DNA of 64,000 bases from Candidatus Obscuribacterales bacterium (GCA_020050835.1 JAGVKB010000120.1:62001-126000), one strand, 5' to 3'; counted from the stretch's first letter, positions 45,152 through 56,316 are shown. Numbers and translations are program-made. Notes: generated from the letters alone by a model not told the origin.

Positions 45152-45253
45152 ATGGACAAGGCAGGGCAGTTGCAAGCGCACAACACATACAACCGGCAAG
45201 TTTTCGAGGCGTTGCGTCACCAGGTCGAACGAGGCGACGGCATGAACCTCTGA
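45152..45253 (+). CDS. very small protein, 33 aa
   Basis: MDKAGQLQAHNTYNRQVFEA and on. AGAGGAGG precedes the ATG by about 9 bases, a strong ribosome binding site. The product is one helix-forming peptide. Its stop is followed directly by the ATG of the next small frame (TGAATG), a coupling pattern. No homology is claimed. Confidence 0.5.
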   Translation: MDKAGQLQAHNTYNRQVFEALRHQVERGDGMNL

Positions 45254-45418
45254 ATGACCGACTGCTACCGCTTGGTTGCGGCTTGTGGTGCGCCAATCGT
45301 AGCCCTGAAGTCGTTCGTGATGTCGCCATTCGTGGATGAGTCGGCAATGAATTACTTGCTGACCTGTGTGGAGCGCACACGCAAGGACGTCGCGTCATCG
45401 GTTGCGGCTGGGGTATAA
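45254..45418 (+). CDS. very small protein, 54 aa
   Basis: MTDCYRLVAACGAPIVALKS and on, starting one base after the previous stop, so likely translated by termination-reinitiation. Amphipathic, with three cysteines and no signal peptide. No family recognised. The pair lies between the DUF2934 gene and the convergent glgX. Confidence 0.4.
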   Translation: MTDCYRLVAACGAPIVALKSFVMSPFVDESAMNYLLTCVERTRKDVASSVAAGV

Positions 45419-45501
45419 TCATTCCCTCTGTCATAAACGGCGCATGAAGCCTGTCCGGAAGTAAGTTATAGTGTGCAGATTCAGGAGAATCCGCAGGTGC
45501 G

Positions 45502-47652
45502 TCAAACCATTAGAAGCACACAGGAGCGAGCTGTTACATCGTAGCTGCACGAAGGATGTCTTGGTGCCTCCGCATACGGCGTAAAGGGCGCATCACCGCA
45601 AGATGTGTCAATTATTCTGTGCCAATGTTTTCCTTTTTGGAGTGGTGGCAGCTTGAATGTCAGAGGCTCCCAGAAGGCATTGAGTACGACGTGCAAATGT
45701 TCTTCGCTTTTGGGATCTGACAGACTAAAAGCAAGGCTATGTGAGTTATCAGACCAGTCCGGACAGTTGAGCTTAACGCCGTGCCAGGTTATGCGAGGGC
45801 ATCCGCATTCGGGTTTCATGGTGCACAGCAAGTGATCTTGTTGGAAAAGATGGAGCGATTGGGTAAAGGCAATCAGATCGCTTGTGAAGTCGAACATAGC
45901 CTTGTTCTTATCAACCAGGCTCCAGTCGAACCAACTGATGGGATTGTCCTGACAGTAAGCGTTATTGTTACCGCGTTGCGAACGCCTGACTTCATCGCCC
46001 ATTAGTAGCATCGGCGTTCCTTGTGCGATAAAAAGCACTGTCAGAAAGTTCTTGATCTGCCTGGCTCTGAGGCTCTCAGCTGCAAAGTCGACATGTTCGG
46101 CTTCCTGGCCACAATTCCAACTGAAGTTAGCATCGGTGCCATCACAATTGTTTTCACCATTGTCTTCATTGCGTTTGGTGTTATTTGAGACCAGGTCATT
46201 GAGCGTGAAACCATCGTGGCAAGTGATGAAGTGAATACTGCGATTCGGCTCGCGTTCCGGTCTTGAGTAAAGGTCTGAGCTGCTAGTAATTCTAAGGGCG
46301 GCAGCTTTGGCAGTAGAGTTGTCGCCTTTGACGAATCGGCGTACATCGTCGCGAAACGGGCCATTCCACTCGGCGAACCAGTGGCTTTCATTGATGAAAG
46401 AGCCCACTTGATAAAGGCCAGCAGGCTCCCAGGCCTCGGCAATCAGTTTGGCTCCTGCTAGGATTGGGTCCGATTCGATGGCGGAAAGGACGTTTGAGAG
46501 CTCGATCGGCTGGGGTTTACCGGATGCGTCGCGCGATAAAGTTGAAGCCAGGTCGAAGCGAAACCCATCGACGTGCATTTCCGAAACCCAGTAGCGAAGA
46601 CAGTCAAGAATGAGGCGTTGGGCGATTGAATAGTTACCGCGGAAAGTATTGCCGCAACCAGTGAAATTGGCATATTTGGCTGGATTGGATGGTTCAAGCA
46701 TGTAATAGGCGGCGTTATCAAAACCCTTGAAACTAAGGGTCGGTCCATGATGATCGCCTTCGGCTGTGTGATTGAAAACAACGTCTAGGATAACTTCGAT
46801 GCCTGCCTTGTGCAGGGCCTTTACCATATCGCGGAACTCATCGAGGACGTCGAGAGGGTTTTTAGATGAGCTATAACCAGCATGGGGAGCAAAAAAGGCT
46901 ATTGGGGCGTATCCCCAGTAGTTAGTTAGCCCTGGTGGCGCGTCCTGCTCATCGAATTGATGGACAGGCAGAAGCTCGACGGCTGTGATACCAAGACTTT
47001 TCAGGTAGGGTATTTTTTCTTTTAAGCCTGAAAACGTGCCGCGCTTGTGTGCGGGCAATCCAGATGTTGCGCTTTTAGTAAAGCCGCCAACATGGAGCTC
47101 ATAGATGACAGTTTGCGAAAAGGGAGTACGCAAGGGTGCGTCCTTTTCCCAATCATACTGCGAAGTGTCAACGACGATGCTGCGCAGTGAAGCAGGACAG
47201 TTGTCGCCTGGCAGAGAGGCTGCCTGGCGAGAGTAGTTGCTGGTGTTAGCAACGGCGCGCGAATAGGGATCGATCAGCACCTTGGTTGAATCAAAGCGCA
47301 GTCCGCGCTCGGGCGAGGAAGGGCCGTAAGTTCTATAGGCGTAAGTCTGTCCGGCACATAAATCGGGAAGGAAAACATGCCAGTAGTGAAAGGTCTTGTT
47401 GTTTTTTTTATCCAGTGCAATGACTCTACTTGGCGTTGGTGAGTCGGGCGCATCGAAGAGCAAAAGTTCAAGACCGTCACAGGTTGAAAACACTGAGAAG
47501 TTGACGCCGCCAGCGACAAGCGTAGAACCAAGAGGGAAGCTTCTGCCTGCGGCTACATTTTCTTGATGGTCACCTAAAGCAATAACGGATCCATGCGTTG
47601 GGCAAGGTGTCTCTCTGTTGCTGCAGCAAGATTGGGTTTTCGTCGCGGGCAT
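45502..47652 (-). CDS. glgX: glycogen debranching enzyme / isoamylase (GH13, GlgX/TreX type)
   Basis: 716 aa, normal for GlgX/TreX. An N-terminal carbohydrate-binding module (VNFSVFS ... FDAP) precedes the GH13 barrel. Barrel motifs: YELHVGGFT, ELLPVHQFDEQ, DVVFNHTAEG (motif I), DGFRFDLAST (motif II, nucleophile Asp), LIAEAWEP (motif III, acid Glu), ITCHDGFTLNDL (motif IV). All catalytic residues are present. It removes alpha-1,6 branches from glycogen. No other glycogen gene is adjacent. The first Cys-rich residues (CCSNRETPC) are unusual and may be a non-conserved tail. Confidence 0.95.
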   Translation of the reverse strand: MPATKTQSCCSNRETPCPTHGSVIALGDHQENVAAGRSFPLGSTLVAGGVNFSVFSTCDGLELLLFDAPDSPTPSRVIALDKKNNKTFHYWHVFLPDLCAGQTYAYRTYGPSSPERGLRFDSTKVLIDPYSRAVANTSNYSRQAASLPGDNCPASLRSIVVDTSQYDWEKDAPLRTPFSQTVIYELHVGGFTKSATSGLPAHKRGTFSGLKEKIPYLKSLGITAVELLPVHQFDEQDAPPGLTNYWGYAPIAFFAPHAGYSSSKNPLDVLDEFRDMVKALHKAGIEVILDVVFNHTAEGDHHGPTLSFKGFDNAAYYMLEPSNPAKYANFTGCGNTFRGNYSIAQRLILDCLRYWVSEMHVDGFRFDLASTLSRDASGKPQPIELSNVLSAIESDPILAGAKLIAEAWEPAGLYQVGSFINESHWFAEWNGPFRDDVRRFVKGDNSTAKAAALRITSSSDLYSRPEREPNRSIHFITCHDGFTLNDLVSNNTKRNEDNGENNCDGTDANFSWNCGQEAEHVDFAAESLRARQIKNFLTVLFIAQGTPMLLMGDEVRRSQRGNNNAYCQDNPISWFDWSLVDKNKAMFDFTSDLIAFTQSLHLFQQDHLLCTMKPECGCPRITWHGVKLNCPDWSDNSHSLAFSLSDPKSEEHLHVVLNAFWEPLTFKLPPLQKGKHWHRIIDTSCGDAPFTPYAEAPRHPSCSYDVTARSCVLLMV

Positions 47653-48211
47653 ACTTAATTCGGGCTCCGGTTTGCTGGCATTCGATGTTAGCTTATGCGT
47701 CGGAGAAGCCGATTAGAAGAGGTTGTAAGTTCAAGACTGTGGATGTTAAGCAGTCCATGTTTGGTAAGGCTTTTCATGGGAAGCACAACGGGCAACCGCA
47801 ATATACATTCACGCGGCGGCCAGAGCTGTCCGGTAGATATCACACCCAATTCGACAAGAAGGTCTTTTATTTGCGTCTGTGTGCAGTAATGCCAGGTGTA
47901 GTTTTTAAGGTCACCTACTGCATTGATTGGCTGGCCGCAAGGCTTTGGCAAGAAGCCCATATAGGGTGGTTCCAGATTTATCACCAAGGTGCCTTCGATC
48001 ATTCGGGCCTTCCTGCAAAGACAGCTGGGGTTATGGATGTTCAGCAACAATTGTGACAGCGATGGCGGCACCTTACACCATCCTCAAGGCTGATTTGCAG
48101 CTGGATAATTTGCTTGAACTGTAACATAGGCTCAAGCAGGTATGGCTGTGGTTTCTTGCCGTCGTCTTATACCAATCATTGAAGGGCGCAGGAAGTTCTG
48201 TGGGGTTTTGC
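47653..48211. other. intergenic region between glgX and the RND pump gene
   Basis: About 560 bases. Overlapping frames on both strands (47684-48056 plus, 47688-48071 minus) look equally random, so I support neither. No clear promoter, terminator or repeat was identified; the glgX promoter must be near 47660-47700. It may contain decayed sequence. Confidence 0.4.
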
Positions 48212-51200
48212 CTATGTGGTTTTTGATGGCACTGGTTTGTGACGAATCTGATGCAGCTTGGCTGCAACCCATTCGCTGAGATCCGTGATCAGGCTGTTCA
48301 TGACTGGAATGACGAGGAGTGTAAGTATCGTTCCAGCCAAGAGTCCCCAAAGGATGACAGTACCAAGTGGTGCGTATGCGTCCATGCCAGTTTGCGGGAA
48401 GATCGATACCGGGACCATGACGAGTATAGAGGCGACAGTGGTCATCAAAATCGGCCGTATTCGCTCCAGGCAGCCTCTACGAATAGCTTCGTCTTTCGGC
48501 AGTCCCTGTTTCTTGTATTCGTCAATTGCATCAATCATCAGAATCGCCGTGGTTATGTGCATACCAGTCAGCAGGATGATGGTCATCACAGAAACAGAAG
48601 AGAAGGTTTGGTACATAAGTGCCAGCCCCAAGAAGACACCGGTCATTTCCAATGGCAATGAAAGCATCATTTGGAAGGGCAGGAGCCAGCCTCGGAACTG
48701 TGCTACCAGCATCATGTAAATGAAAATTACACAAAGCAAAAGTCCCCAAGACAGGCGGCGGAAGCTATCAGACATTTGGGTCATGTCGCCTCGCACTTCG
48801 ATGCCATAGCCGGGCGGGAAGTTGACCTGAGCGACGGCTTTCTGGATAACTGCCATTGCCAGGTCCATGGAAGGTGGGCCGCCCGGCCGATAGAAACCGG
48901 TTACGGTTATCACGCGGCGCATGCCATCATGCACTACAAGCGTTGGTGCCTCGCGATCGCGAATGGTGGCGACTGACTTAAGGGGAACGAATGCACCGCT
49001 TGAGTTGATTAGATATGTAGAATTGAGATCGTGATCGTTGTCACGGCGCTGGTCTTTGTCATACCGGAGCAAGACTGTGTTTTGCCGGATGTTGGGCAGA
49101 CGGTAGTATTCGTTGGCAAAGCCGCCACCAAGCGAGTAGTAAAGCTGGTCAGCGATCATTTGTGGGGTGAGACCGAATTCCAGAGCTTTTTTCGCATCTA
49201 TGGAAAGTTCTTTGGCCGGTAATCCCATGGTCCAGTCGGTAGCGACCTGGACCATGCCAGGCGTATTTCGAGCAATCTCAGCAACTTGTTGGCCTAGCTT
49301 ATCGAGAACATCAAGGTCGGGTCCATAGAGAAGAAGCGAGATTGGAGCTTGGGAACTAGCCATAACATCAGCGCCCATCTCTTTGATTTGAAGACGACGA
49401 ATCTCTGTAGGAAACCTCTCCATAGCTTGTTTCTGGACACCATCAATCACTTGCCAGATGCTTCTTTTGCGGGTGTCTTTGTCGGACAACGTAATCATCA
49501 TGGTTGCCACATTTACCTGGTTCATGGAATAACCAGTGAAATAGACGGCTCTGGTGCTGGCATAGGCGGGGCCGGATTCGATGCCGAGCTCCGTAGAAAC
49601 TTTCTCTACCTCAGGTTGAGCTGCAAGCAGTTTTTCAATCTCGGTAGTGATTTGTTCGGTTCGAGCAAAGCTTGTCCCCGGTTTGCTTTCTAACACGCCA
49701 TAAGCTTGGGCTACATCGCCTAAGGGCATCATTTCGCTGCCTATGAAGTTATAAAAGCCAAAGCCAATCATTATCGAACCCAGCGCCAGAGCTGTCACAG
49801 TGAAGCGATTGGCGAGCGTCCAGGCAACGACACTTCCATATTTCTCTTCCACACGCGCAAGAAACCGCTGGATGGGATCGATGAAATGGGTGTAGATCAA
49901 TGGGCGTTTGGCATTTGGATCTGGCAATCGAATAATTTTGGCTGCAAGTAGTGGAGTAAGGGTTAGCTCAACAAAGAAAGAACAAGTGTTGCCCAAGATA
50001 ATTGGCCAGACAAGCCCGACAAACATTTGCTCGACGATACCACCACAGACAAGCAGTGGAATAAGAGCTATGTTTGTCATGAGCGTTGATGACAGCACAG
50101 CCAGGCGTATCTCAGTGACGCCATCGACTGCTGCTGTTTTGGGATCTTTGCCCATGCGCAGGTGTTTCTCAATGCAGTGCAGGTCAACGACAGTATCGTC
50201 AGTATCTCTGCCCGTCCCCAACACAAGCCCAATAAGAGTAGAGCTGTTCAAGGACAGTCCGAGGGGAACCATGCACAGAATTGCCAGCAGCAACGTGATT
50301 GGCAGAGTGATGACAGCGACCAAGCTAGTTCGCCAATTCTCGAGAAACAGGAAGATCGAAAGGCCTGTAAGGAATACAGCCAGAGCAAGCTCATCCCACA
50401 TGTTCTCAAAGAGAATCTCCACAAAGTGGGCATTGTCGTATGCTGTTTCTATCTTGATGCCAGGGTAACTCTTCTCCAGTTGTTTAACAAGTTCAAGGAC
50501 GCCAGAGATGACTTTTGGAGAGCTGGCTCCGGGTGTTTGCACGACGTTTACTGCGACTGTTTCTTCTATTCTGCCATGGGTGACATAGTGGTAAGCGCTG
50601 CGCCGCTCCTGGAAGGTGTCGCGGACTGAAGCGACATCTTTGAGGTATATAATTTTGCCGCCAGGCATGGCCTTAATCGGGTAGTTTTCCACGTCCGCTG
50701 GCTTTGCAGGCAAGTTATTGAGCCTTACTATTGCTTCGGTAGGCCCGCTTGTGAGTACGCCGGCGGGCCTGGCCACATTGAGATCATCTATAACTCGTTT
50801 GACATCGAGAATTGAGAGCCCATAGGCGCTGAGTTTGGTGCGGTCGATGACGATCTGCAGCTGGCGTTTTCTGCCGCCATATGAGCTGACGGAATAAATA
50901 TTTGGGATTGTTTTCAGTCGGTTGATAATGGCGTTGTCAGCTAGCTGCCTGAGAGACACCGGGTCCCAGCGTTTATCGCCGGTGATGCTCAGAGTGAGCA
51001 CGGGGATGTTCAGGGGATCAATCAGCACCACCCATGATGGCTTAAGGTTGGCGCCGGTGACAGGTAAGTCTCCCTGGACCACGTTCATCAGAGCCTGGAC
51101 ATCTACAAGAGCCTTTTTCATGTCGGTGCCGTAAGGAAACTCCAACGAGACCATCGAGAAGCCATCCTGGGAAGTGGACCGTATAAAGCGCACACCGTTG

Positions 51201-51451
51201 ATAGCCACCATGCGCTCTTCGATTGGCTTAGACAGGTATGTTTCCATCTCTTCGGCAGACAGACCGGGCATCATGGTGACAATGCCCAACATAGGGCTCA
51301 CGACATACGGCATCATCCGCCGAGGCATGTAGAAGTTGATGGCCAGTAGACAGAGAATGATGATGCTGGCGTAGAAGGCAACGACCCAGTAGGGTCGTGC
51401 GACGCACCAGGCTGAGATATTGAAGCCAGTGCGTTTTGTTTCAGGCATCAC
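48212..51451 (-). CDS. RND-family efflux transporter permease (first paralogue)
   Basis: 1,079 aa, the RND pump length. Inner-membrane proton antiporter with twelve predicted helices and two large periplasmic loops. Seen: the N-terminal helix near residue 20-40, the porter-domain start EEMETYLSKPIEERM, and TM4 GLVLGTGRDTDDTVVDLH with the Asp-Asp proton relay. The second half starts near VAWTLANRFTVTALALG. The start overlaps the adaptor gene stop by 4 bases (ATGA). A metal/heavy-metal (HME, CusA-like) or HAE-type substrate cannot be separated by eye. It lacks an adjacent TolC gene. The paralogue at 60664 has the same length. Confidence 0.93.
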   Translation of the reverse strand: MMPETKRTGFNISAWCVARPYWVVAFYASIIILCLLAINFYMPRRMMPYVVSPMLGIVTMMPGLSAEEMETYLSKPIEERMVAINGVRFIRSTSQDGFSMVSLEFPYGTDMKKALVDVQALMNVVQGDLPVTGANLKPSWVVLIDPLNIPVLTLSITGDKRWDPVSLRQLADNAIINRLKTIPNIYSVSSYGGRKRQLQIVIDRTKLSAYGLSILDVKRVIDDLNVARPAGVLTSGPTEAIVRLNNLPAKPADVENYPIKAMPGGKIIYLKDVASVRDTFQERRSAYHYVTHGRIEETVAVNVVQTPGASSPKVISGVLELVKQLEKSYPGIKIETAYDNAHFVEILFENMWDELALAVFLTGLSIFLFLENWRTSLVAVITLPITLLLAILCMVPLGLSLNSSTLIGLVLGTGRDTDDTVVDLHCIEKHLRMGKDPKTAAVDGVTEIRLAVLSSTLMTNIALIPLLVCGGIVEQMFVGLVWPIILGNTCSFFVELTLTPLLAAKIIRLPDPNAKRPLIYTHFIDPIQRFLARVEEKYGSVVAWTLANRFTVTALALGSIMIGFGFYNFIGSEMMPLGDVAQAYGVLESKPGTSFARTEQITTEIEKLLAAQPEVEKVSTELGIESGPAYASTRAVYFTGYSMNQVNVATMMITLSDKDTRKRSIWQVIDGVQKQAMERFPTEIRRLQIKEMGADVMASSQAPISLLLYGPDLDVLDKLGQQVAEIARNTPGMVQVATDWTMGLPAKELSIDAKKALEFGLTPQMIADQLYYSLGGGFANEYYRLPNIRQNTVLLRYDKDQRRDNDHDLNSTYLINSSGAFVPLKSVATIRDREAPTLVVHDGMRRVITVTGFYRPGGPPSMDLAMAVIQKAVAQVNFPPGYGIEVRGDMTQMSDSFRRLSWGLLLCVIFIYMMLVAQFRGWLLPFQMMLSLPLEMTGVFLGLALMYQTFSSVSVMTIILLTGMHITTAILMIDAIDEYKKQGLPKDEAIRRGCLERIRPILMTTVASILVMVPVSIFPQTGMDAYAPLGTVILWGLLAGTILTLLVIPVMNSLITDLSEWVAAKLHQIRHKPVPSKTT

Positions 51452-53214
51452 TCAGCAAGCTCCAGGAATATTTCTGTAGTGGCGATAGCCTTGCGATTCT
51501 GGCTAAGGGTGATTGTCAGCTGCCAGAGACCAGGCATAGTAGGCTCAAATTTGACGGCGAAGCTGTTCTTGCCAGATATGGAGACAACAGGCTGCGGCAC
51601 CGTCATTTTCGGCATGGACGGCATATGCGATTTCACTTCGAGGGATAGATTATCTGGCAGGTCTTCGTGAATTTTGGATAGTTCCATATCTAGTTTGTTG
51701 ACGCCCTGGATTAGCGGGGTGGTACTGAGCCGCGTGGTCAGAAGATAGTGCTGTAGCGTTTGTTTGACCGTATAATTGTTCGCCTGTTCAAGTCGATTAG
51801 TGTTTGGGGGCTTGGGCAATTCGGCAACACCATCGGCGGTAAATGCGGCAGAAGCAACCGGATCTTCGTCGTGGAGATAGGTCTGTCCTCTGGTTATCAC
51901 GACATCGCCGGAAACGAGTCCTTTACGGATCTCGGTGCGTGCACCATCGGTGATACCAGTTGTAACGTACCGCAGATGAGCTTTTCCGTTTTCGACAACC
52001 CAAACGGCTCGTTGTTGGTCTTTGTCAATGATCGCCTTGTTTGAAACAACGAGTACTCCTTGTTTCTGGCGTTGCTGGAACTCCACAGTGACGAACTCGC
52101 CTGGAAGAATTCGTCCTTGTAGATTGGGAACGAGAGCTTCGGCTACAACCGTTCGTGTGGGGAGCTCGGCTTGTTTAAAGATGGACGTCACTTTGGCCAG
52201 TATTGGTTGTCCTAATTTGTGTTTGTCGGTCCATATCTTCACGGGTGTGCCAATGTTGATATCTTGAATGTCGCTTAGCGCAACGCTTGCCTGGATTCTG
52301 ATCGGATCGATTTGAGCGACACGCATCAATTCTGTCTCAGGCTTAGCCAGTATGCCAAGATCGAGCTTCCTGTCTGTCACTACGCCGTTAACAGGTGCAA
52401 CGACCTGAGTGTAATCACGGATGATGTTCTGGGTTAGAGCGCCGGCAGAGGCTTTTGTGAGGAGGGACTTTGATTCTTTCAAGCGGTATTCGGCTGCTTC
52501 GGCGGCCATCCCAGCAGCATGGCATTGCGACAACGCTTGGGCGTACTTGGATTTCGCCGCCTCATATTGAGCTAGCTCTCGATCGTATTCTTCTTGATAG
52601 ATCACTTGTTGCTTGAGCAATGCTTCCTCGCGTTTTATTTCCCTTTCCCAGTATTCGACGCTGGCTTTAGCTTCAGCTATTGCGGAGCTGAAGTGTTTTT
52701 TGTGCTCTAAGGATTCGTCGCGAGATTTCTTGGCTGCCAGATACGAGTTTTCGGCTGCCTCGTTGGCAGACCTTGCCTCCTGGAGCCGTGAAGATAGCTC
52801 CACACTATCAAGACGTGCCAGGATCTGGCCTTTTTTGACCCGGTCGCCAGAATAGACTGGAAGTGCAACTACCCAGCCTTGCACACGCGGGTAAATGGCA
52901 ACATCGTTATACGCGTCAGCTAGACCAGTATAGGTGACAACATCTCCCACGGTGTCGCGGCGCACAGCTTCTGTTTCAACAGGCATTGCACCAGGAGGAA
53001 CTTGAACACTCATATCCATGGTCAGGGACTTAACAAAATCCATCCGATTGGGATTTCTAAAGGCATGCACAAATAATTGCACAGCCACATAGAGAACAAT
53101 CAAGCCAATCGCCGGAAGCAGATATTTGATAGTGAATCTGGAGAATCTAAGTTGCAACTGAAGTCTCCCGTTGGACATACAGGTATGGTGACGGATGTCG
53201 GCGCCGCTGGACAT
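51448..53214 (-). CDS. RND periplasmic adaptor (membrane fusion protein)
   Basis: 588 aa. One N-terminal transmembrane anchor (about 25-50), a barrel-sandwich/lipoyl half (VYSGDRVKKGQILARLD), a long coiled-coil hairpin (about 135-230), the second lipoyl half (VVAPVNGVVTDRKLDLG), then beta-barrel domains. A C-terminal domain rich in Met/Pro (SHMPSMPKM) resembles the YtkA/FixH-like tail of the other adaptor. It links the pump to an outer-membrane channel. Translation is coupled to the pump. Divergent from the P-type ATPase, 180 bases apart. Confidence 0.93.
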   Translation of the reverse strand: MSSGADIRHHTCMSNGRLQLQLRFSRFTIKYLLPAIGLIVLYVAVQLFVHAFRNPNRMDFVKSLTMDMSVQVPPGAMPVETEAVRRDTVGDVVTYTGLADAYNDVAIYPRVQGWVVALPVYSGDRVKKGQILARLDSVELSSRLQEARSANEAAENSYLAAKKSRDESLEHKKHFSSAIAEAKASVEYWEREIKREEALLKQQVIYQEEYDRELAQYEAAKSKYAQALSQCHAAGMAAEAAEYRLKESKSLLTKASAGALTQNIIRDYTQVVAPVNGVVTDRKLDLGILAKPETELMRVAQIDPIRIQASVALSDIQDINIGTPVKIWTDKHKLGQPILAKVTSIFKQAELPTRTVVAEALVPNLQGRILPGEFVTVEFQQRQKQGVLVVSNKAIIDKDQQRAVWVVENGKAHLRYVTTGITDGARTEIRKGLVSGDVVITRGQTYLHDEDPVASAAFTADGVAELPKPPNTNRLEQANNYTVKQTLQHYLLTTRLSTTPLIQGVNKLDMELSKIHEDLPDNLSLEVKSHMPSMPKMTVPQPVVSISGKNSFAVKFEPTMPGLWQLTITLSQNRKAIATTEIFLELAE

Positions 53215-53394
53215 CGACCCAGCTATCTAACTTGAAAGCTCCTCCATCCATCTAAAGGATGAGTGAAATGGGATCAGTTAATCTGCCGGGCGAGAAAAGC
53301 TCGTCCGCGCAGACGATTCTTTCGATAATTAATTCTGGAATGATAAAAGTGGTTTTTTAGGGCGCCATGGTGGGAAATTCGGGAGATAGCAGAA

Positions 53395-56187
53395 TTGGTA
53401 CAGTCTTTGATTCCGGATCAGGCAGCGTTAACACCGGCGTTAGCGGCAGATTTGGACGAGTGTCAATTGTCGCAATTGAGTTCAAGTGATCTTTTGGCCT
53501 TGCTTGATACTGATGTAAGCAAGGGGTTAAGTAGCAATATAGCTCGTGCTCGGCTCAAGGCGTTTGGCGGCAATGAGATAGAAAAGCACAAGAAGCAAAG
53601 CTGGCTGTTAATTTTAATCGGACAATTCCAGTCCAGCGTAGTGGTACTGCTTTTGGTGGCAGCCATTATCTCATACATGGGCCATGAAGTGCTTCAGGCT
53701 TGGGGTATCCTCATTGCCGTGTTGATTAATGCGGGAGTGGGCTTTTTCATGGAGCTCAGGGCGAAGACGTCGCTTGAAGCTCTGGCACGGCTTTCTGGGT
53801 CCACGGTTCGCTCAAGGCGTGATGGCCGAGAAACAGAGCTTCCTGTAAGAGAGCTTGTGCCTGGAGATATTGTTGTTCTGGAGCATGGTAGTCGTATTCC
53901 AGCCGATGTCAGGTTTGTTGAGGCGGCTCGGTTGAGTGTTGATGAGTCGGCGATGACAGGAGAAAGCGTGCCAGTCTGGAAGTGCCATGAGTGGTCGGAG
54001 CTAGAAACCGAGTATTCAACACTAGGCTTTCAGGGAACGATGGTTGTTGGCGGTCGAGCAGTAGCAGTGGTGAGTGCGACCGGCGCCAAAACGAGACTTG
54101 GCAGGTTAGGCAAGCTTGTTGCCTCGACGACAGCAGGGGAGACGCCTCTGAAGCGGCGTTTGGAGGTGCTTGGACGCCAGTTAAGCATTCTTACAGTTGT
54201 TGTAAGCGTGGCTGTCACTGCAATTGGCATCTGGCAGAAGCAAAATGCCTGGTTAATGCTGCAGACTGGTATTGCGCTTGCTGTAGCAGCGGTACCAGAA
54301 GGGTTGCCGGTTCTGGCCACCTTAGCGTTGGCCATTGGTACGCAACGGATGGTAAAGGCGCGGGCATTGTTGCGTAGTCTGGCAGCAGTAGAGACTTTGG
54401 GCTGTACGAATGTCATTTGTACGGACAAGACAGGCACTCTTACAGAGAATCAGATGAGCGTAACCGAGGTCGTATTTGGCAGACATTGTGTGAGGATTTC
54501 AGGCGGTGGCTACGAGCCGATAGGCGAGTTTAGAGAAAGGGACGAGATACTCGAACCAGGCAGACAGCCATCGCTGCTTGATCTTTTGCGCACGGGCGCC
54601 TTGTGTAATGATTCGAATATTCAGCAAACCGAGGAAGGCTGGACGGCTCACGGCGATCCAACGGAGGCGGCGCTGATAGCGGCGGCGACAAAAGCGGGCT
54701 TGGCTAAGGATCTTCTCGTAGGACAATTTCGCAGAGTTGGAGAGTTCCCCTTTGAGTTGAAGCGAAAGAGAATGACGACGGTGCACGAAACCGCTGACGG
54801 GCGGCTGTTTGCATGCATAAAGGGGTCTCCTGAAGTACTTTTTTCTCTGGCGAGTTCATGGGCATCGCATAACAGCAAGCAGGAGTTTGCTGGCGACGAT
54901 AGGCTTTGGTTCATAGAGCAGAATGAGAGGCTGGCAAGACAGGGATTGCGGGTGCTTGCGATCGGTGTAAAAGAATTGACTGACAAGCCTGCTTGCTTAG
55001 ATCAGAACATGATCGAGCAAGACATCACTTTGCTCGGTCTTGTTGGCATGTGTGATCGTCCCAAGCCTGGTGTTAAGGAGGCAATTGCGCAATGTCACGA
55101 TGCCGGCATTAGGGTGATTATGGTAACGGGAGATCAAAAAGCGACTGCCAGATCTGTTGCTGAAGAGTTGAATATTATCTCGCGAGATGCTCCAGAAAGC
55201 GCTGTTTTGAGCGGTGAGCAGCTTGAGAGATTGAATAGCGAGGAGTTGGCCGGAGCGCTGGCGCAAGCATCGGTTATTGCCAGAGTTACACCCGAGATGA
55301 AACTGTCGGTGGTGCGAAGTTTGCAGGGACAAGGAGAGGTGGTGGCAATGACAGGTGACGGAGTGAATGATGCTCCAGCATTGAAGCAAGCGAACATAGG
55401 TGTGGCCATGGGTAGGCGGGGCACCGATCTGGCGCGTGAAGTGTCAGAGATGATCATCACCGATGATAACTTCGCCAGCATTGTCAAAGCAATCGAGCAA
55501 GGACGAGTGATTTACGGCAATATTCAAAGAGCAGTCGGGTACTTACTTACAGCAAGTATTACTGCCGTGTCGACAATTGCCTTTGGTGTCATATTTAATA
55601 CCGGACTGCCGCTTACGCCCCTGCAGCTTCTCTGGCTGAATCTGATTATGCATATATTTCCAGGATTGGGAATTGTCTTGCAGAAGGCCGAAAAGGGCAT
55701 AATGACGCAGCCACCGCGTGGAGGGCAAGAAGACTTACTGGGAAAACATGAGCAAGTACAGATTTGGGTCCGCAGTATTATTGTTTCCCTGGCAATTATA
55801 GGCATTCTCGAGATCCACACTAGATTGAGTGGCGATGCGCCTTGTGTAACAACGGTAGGGCTTACCGGAATATCAATGGCACTTCTGTTCCAAGCCTGGT
55901 CATGGCTTGAGGTGAACACGAAGGCGAAGGGCAAAGGAATGAGCGTCAATTGGCCTATGGCCATCAATATGGCTATTGCCTATGGGTTGTTGTTGAGTGC
56001 CGTATATCTGCCGGGTTTGCGGGAGGTCTTGGGTACATTTCCATTGACGGGAACGCAAATTTTGTACATCGGACTTCTTTCCGGCGCATCCTTCGTGCTG
56101 ACAATTTTTGCCGGTCGTATAGTGAACAGCTACTTTCAGAGGCGAGCTTGGGGACAGGCAATGAGTGGCAAGCAAATAGCGGGCTGA
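53395..56187 (+). CDS. P2-type (Ca-ATPase-like) cation-transporting P-type ATPase
   Basis: 930 aa from a TTG start with GGGAG upstream. Seen: actuator TGES, TM4 PEGLP (301-305, the P2A signature), phosphorylation D344 in DKTGTLT, nucleotide-binding KGSPE, the hinge TGDGVNDAP, and a C-terminal helix set. M5-M6 carries N749-L-I-M-H753, where Ca-pumps have N-x-x-(T/M)-D, so the conserved Asp is a His here. The ion is therefore uncertain; a metal-efflux role fits the neighbours. No N-terminal metal-binding domain. Confidence 0.9.
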   Translation: MVQSLIPDQAALTPALAADLDECQLSQLSSSDLLALLDTDVSKGLSSNIARARLKAFGGNEIEKHKKQSWLLILIGQFQSSVVVLLLVAAIISYMGHEVLQAWGILIAVLINAGVGFFMELRAKTSLEALARLSGSTVRSRRDGRETELPVRELVPGDIVVLEHGSRIPADVRFVEAARLSVDESAMTGESVPVWKCHEWSELETEYSTLGFQGTMVVGGRAVAVVSATGAKTRLGRLGKLVASTTAGETPLKRRLEVLGRQLSILTVVVSVAVTAIGIWQKQNAWLMLQTGIALAVAAVPEGLPVLATLALAIGTQRMVKARALLRSLAAVETLGCTNVICTDKTGTLTENQMSVTEVVFGRHCVRISGGGYEPIGEFRERDEILEPGRQPSLLDLLRTGALCNDSNIQQTEEGWTAHGDPTEAALIAAATKAGLAKDLLVGQFRRVGEFPFELKRKRMTTVHETADGRLFACIKGSPEVLFSLASSWASHNSKQEFAGDDRLWFIEQNERLARQGLRVLAIGVKELTDKPACLDQNMIEQDITLLGLVGMCDRPKPGVKEAIAQCHDAGIRVIMVTGDQKATARSVAEELNIISRDAPESAVLSGEQLERLNSEELAGALAQASVIARVTPEMKLSVVRSLQGQGEVVAMTGDGVNDAPALKQANIGVAMGRRGTDLAREVSEMIITDDNFASIVKAIEQGRVIYGNIQRAVGYLLTASITAVSTIAFGVIFNTGLPLTPLQLLWLNLIMHIFPGLGIVLQKAEKGIMTQPPRGGQEDLLGKHEQVQIWVRSIIVSLAIIGILEIHTRLSGDAPCVTTVGLTGISMALLFQAWSWLEVNTKAKGKGMSVNWPMAINMAIAYGLLLSAVYLPGLREVLGTFPLTGTQILYIGLLSGASFVLTIFAGRIVNSYFQRRAWGQAMSGKQIAG

Positions 56188-56316
56188 CAGGCTCAGCACG
56201 CTAACTATCGTCCGAAGGGCTGATCGTGATAGATGTTTTTCGTCAGGGTGGCCGATGACGGCAATAAGCTATGAGTTCACAATGATATTAGTTCAGAAAG
56301 AAGAGAGGGAAGACTG

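Noticed and set aside
47598-48071. Overlapping frames on both strands next to glgX
   Set aside because: Both have no ribosome site, no family and odd composition; I could not choose either.
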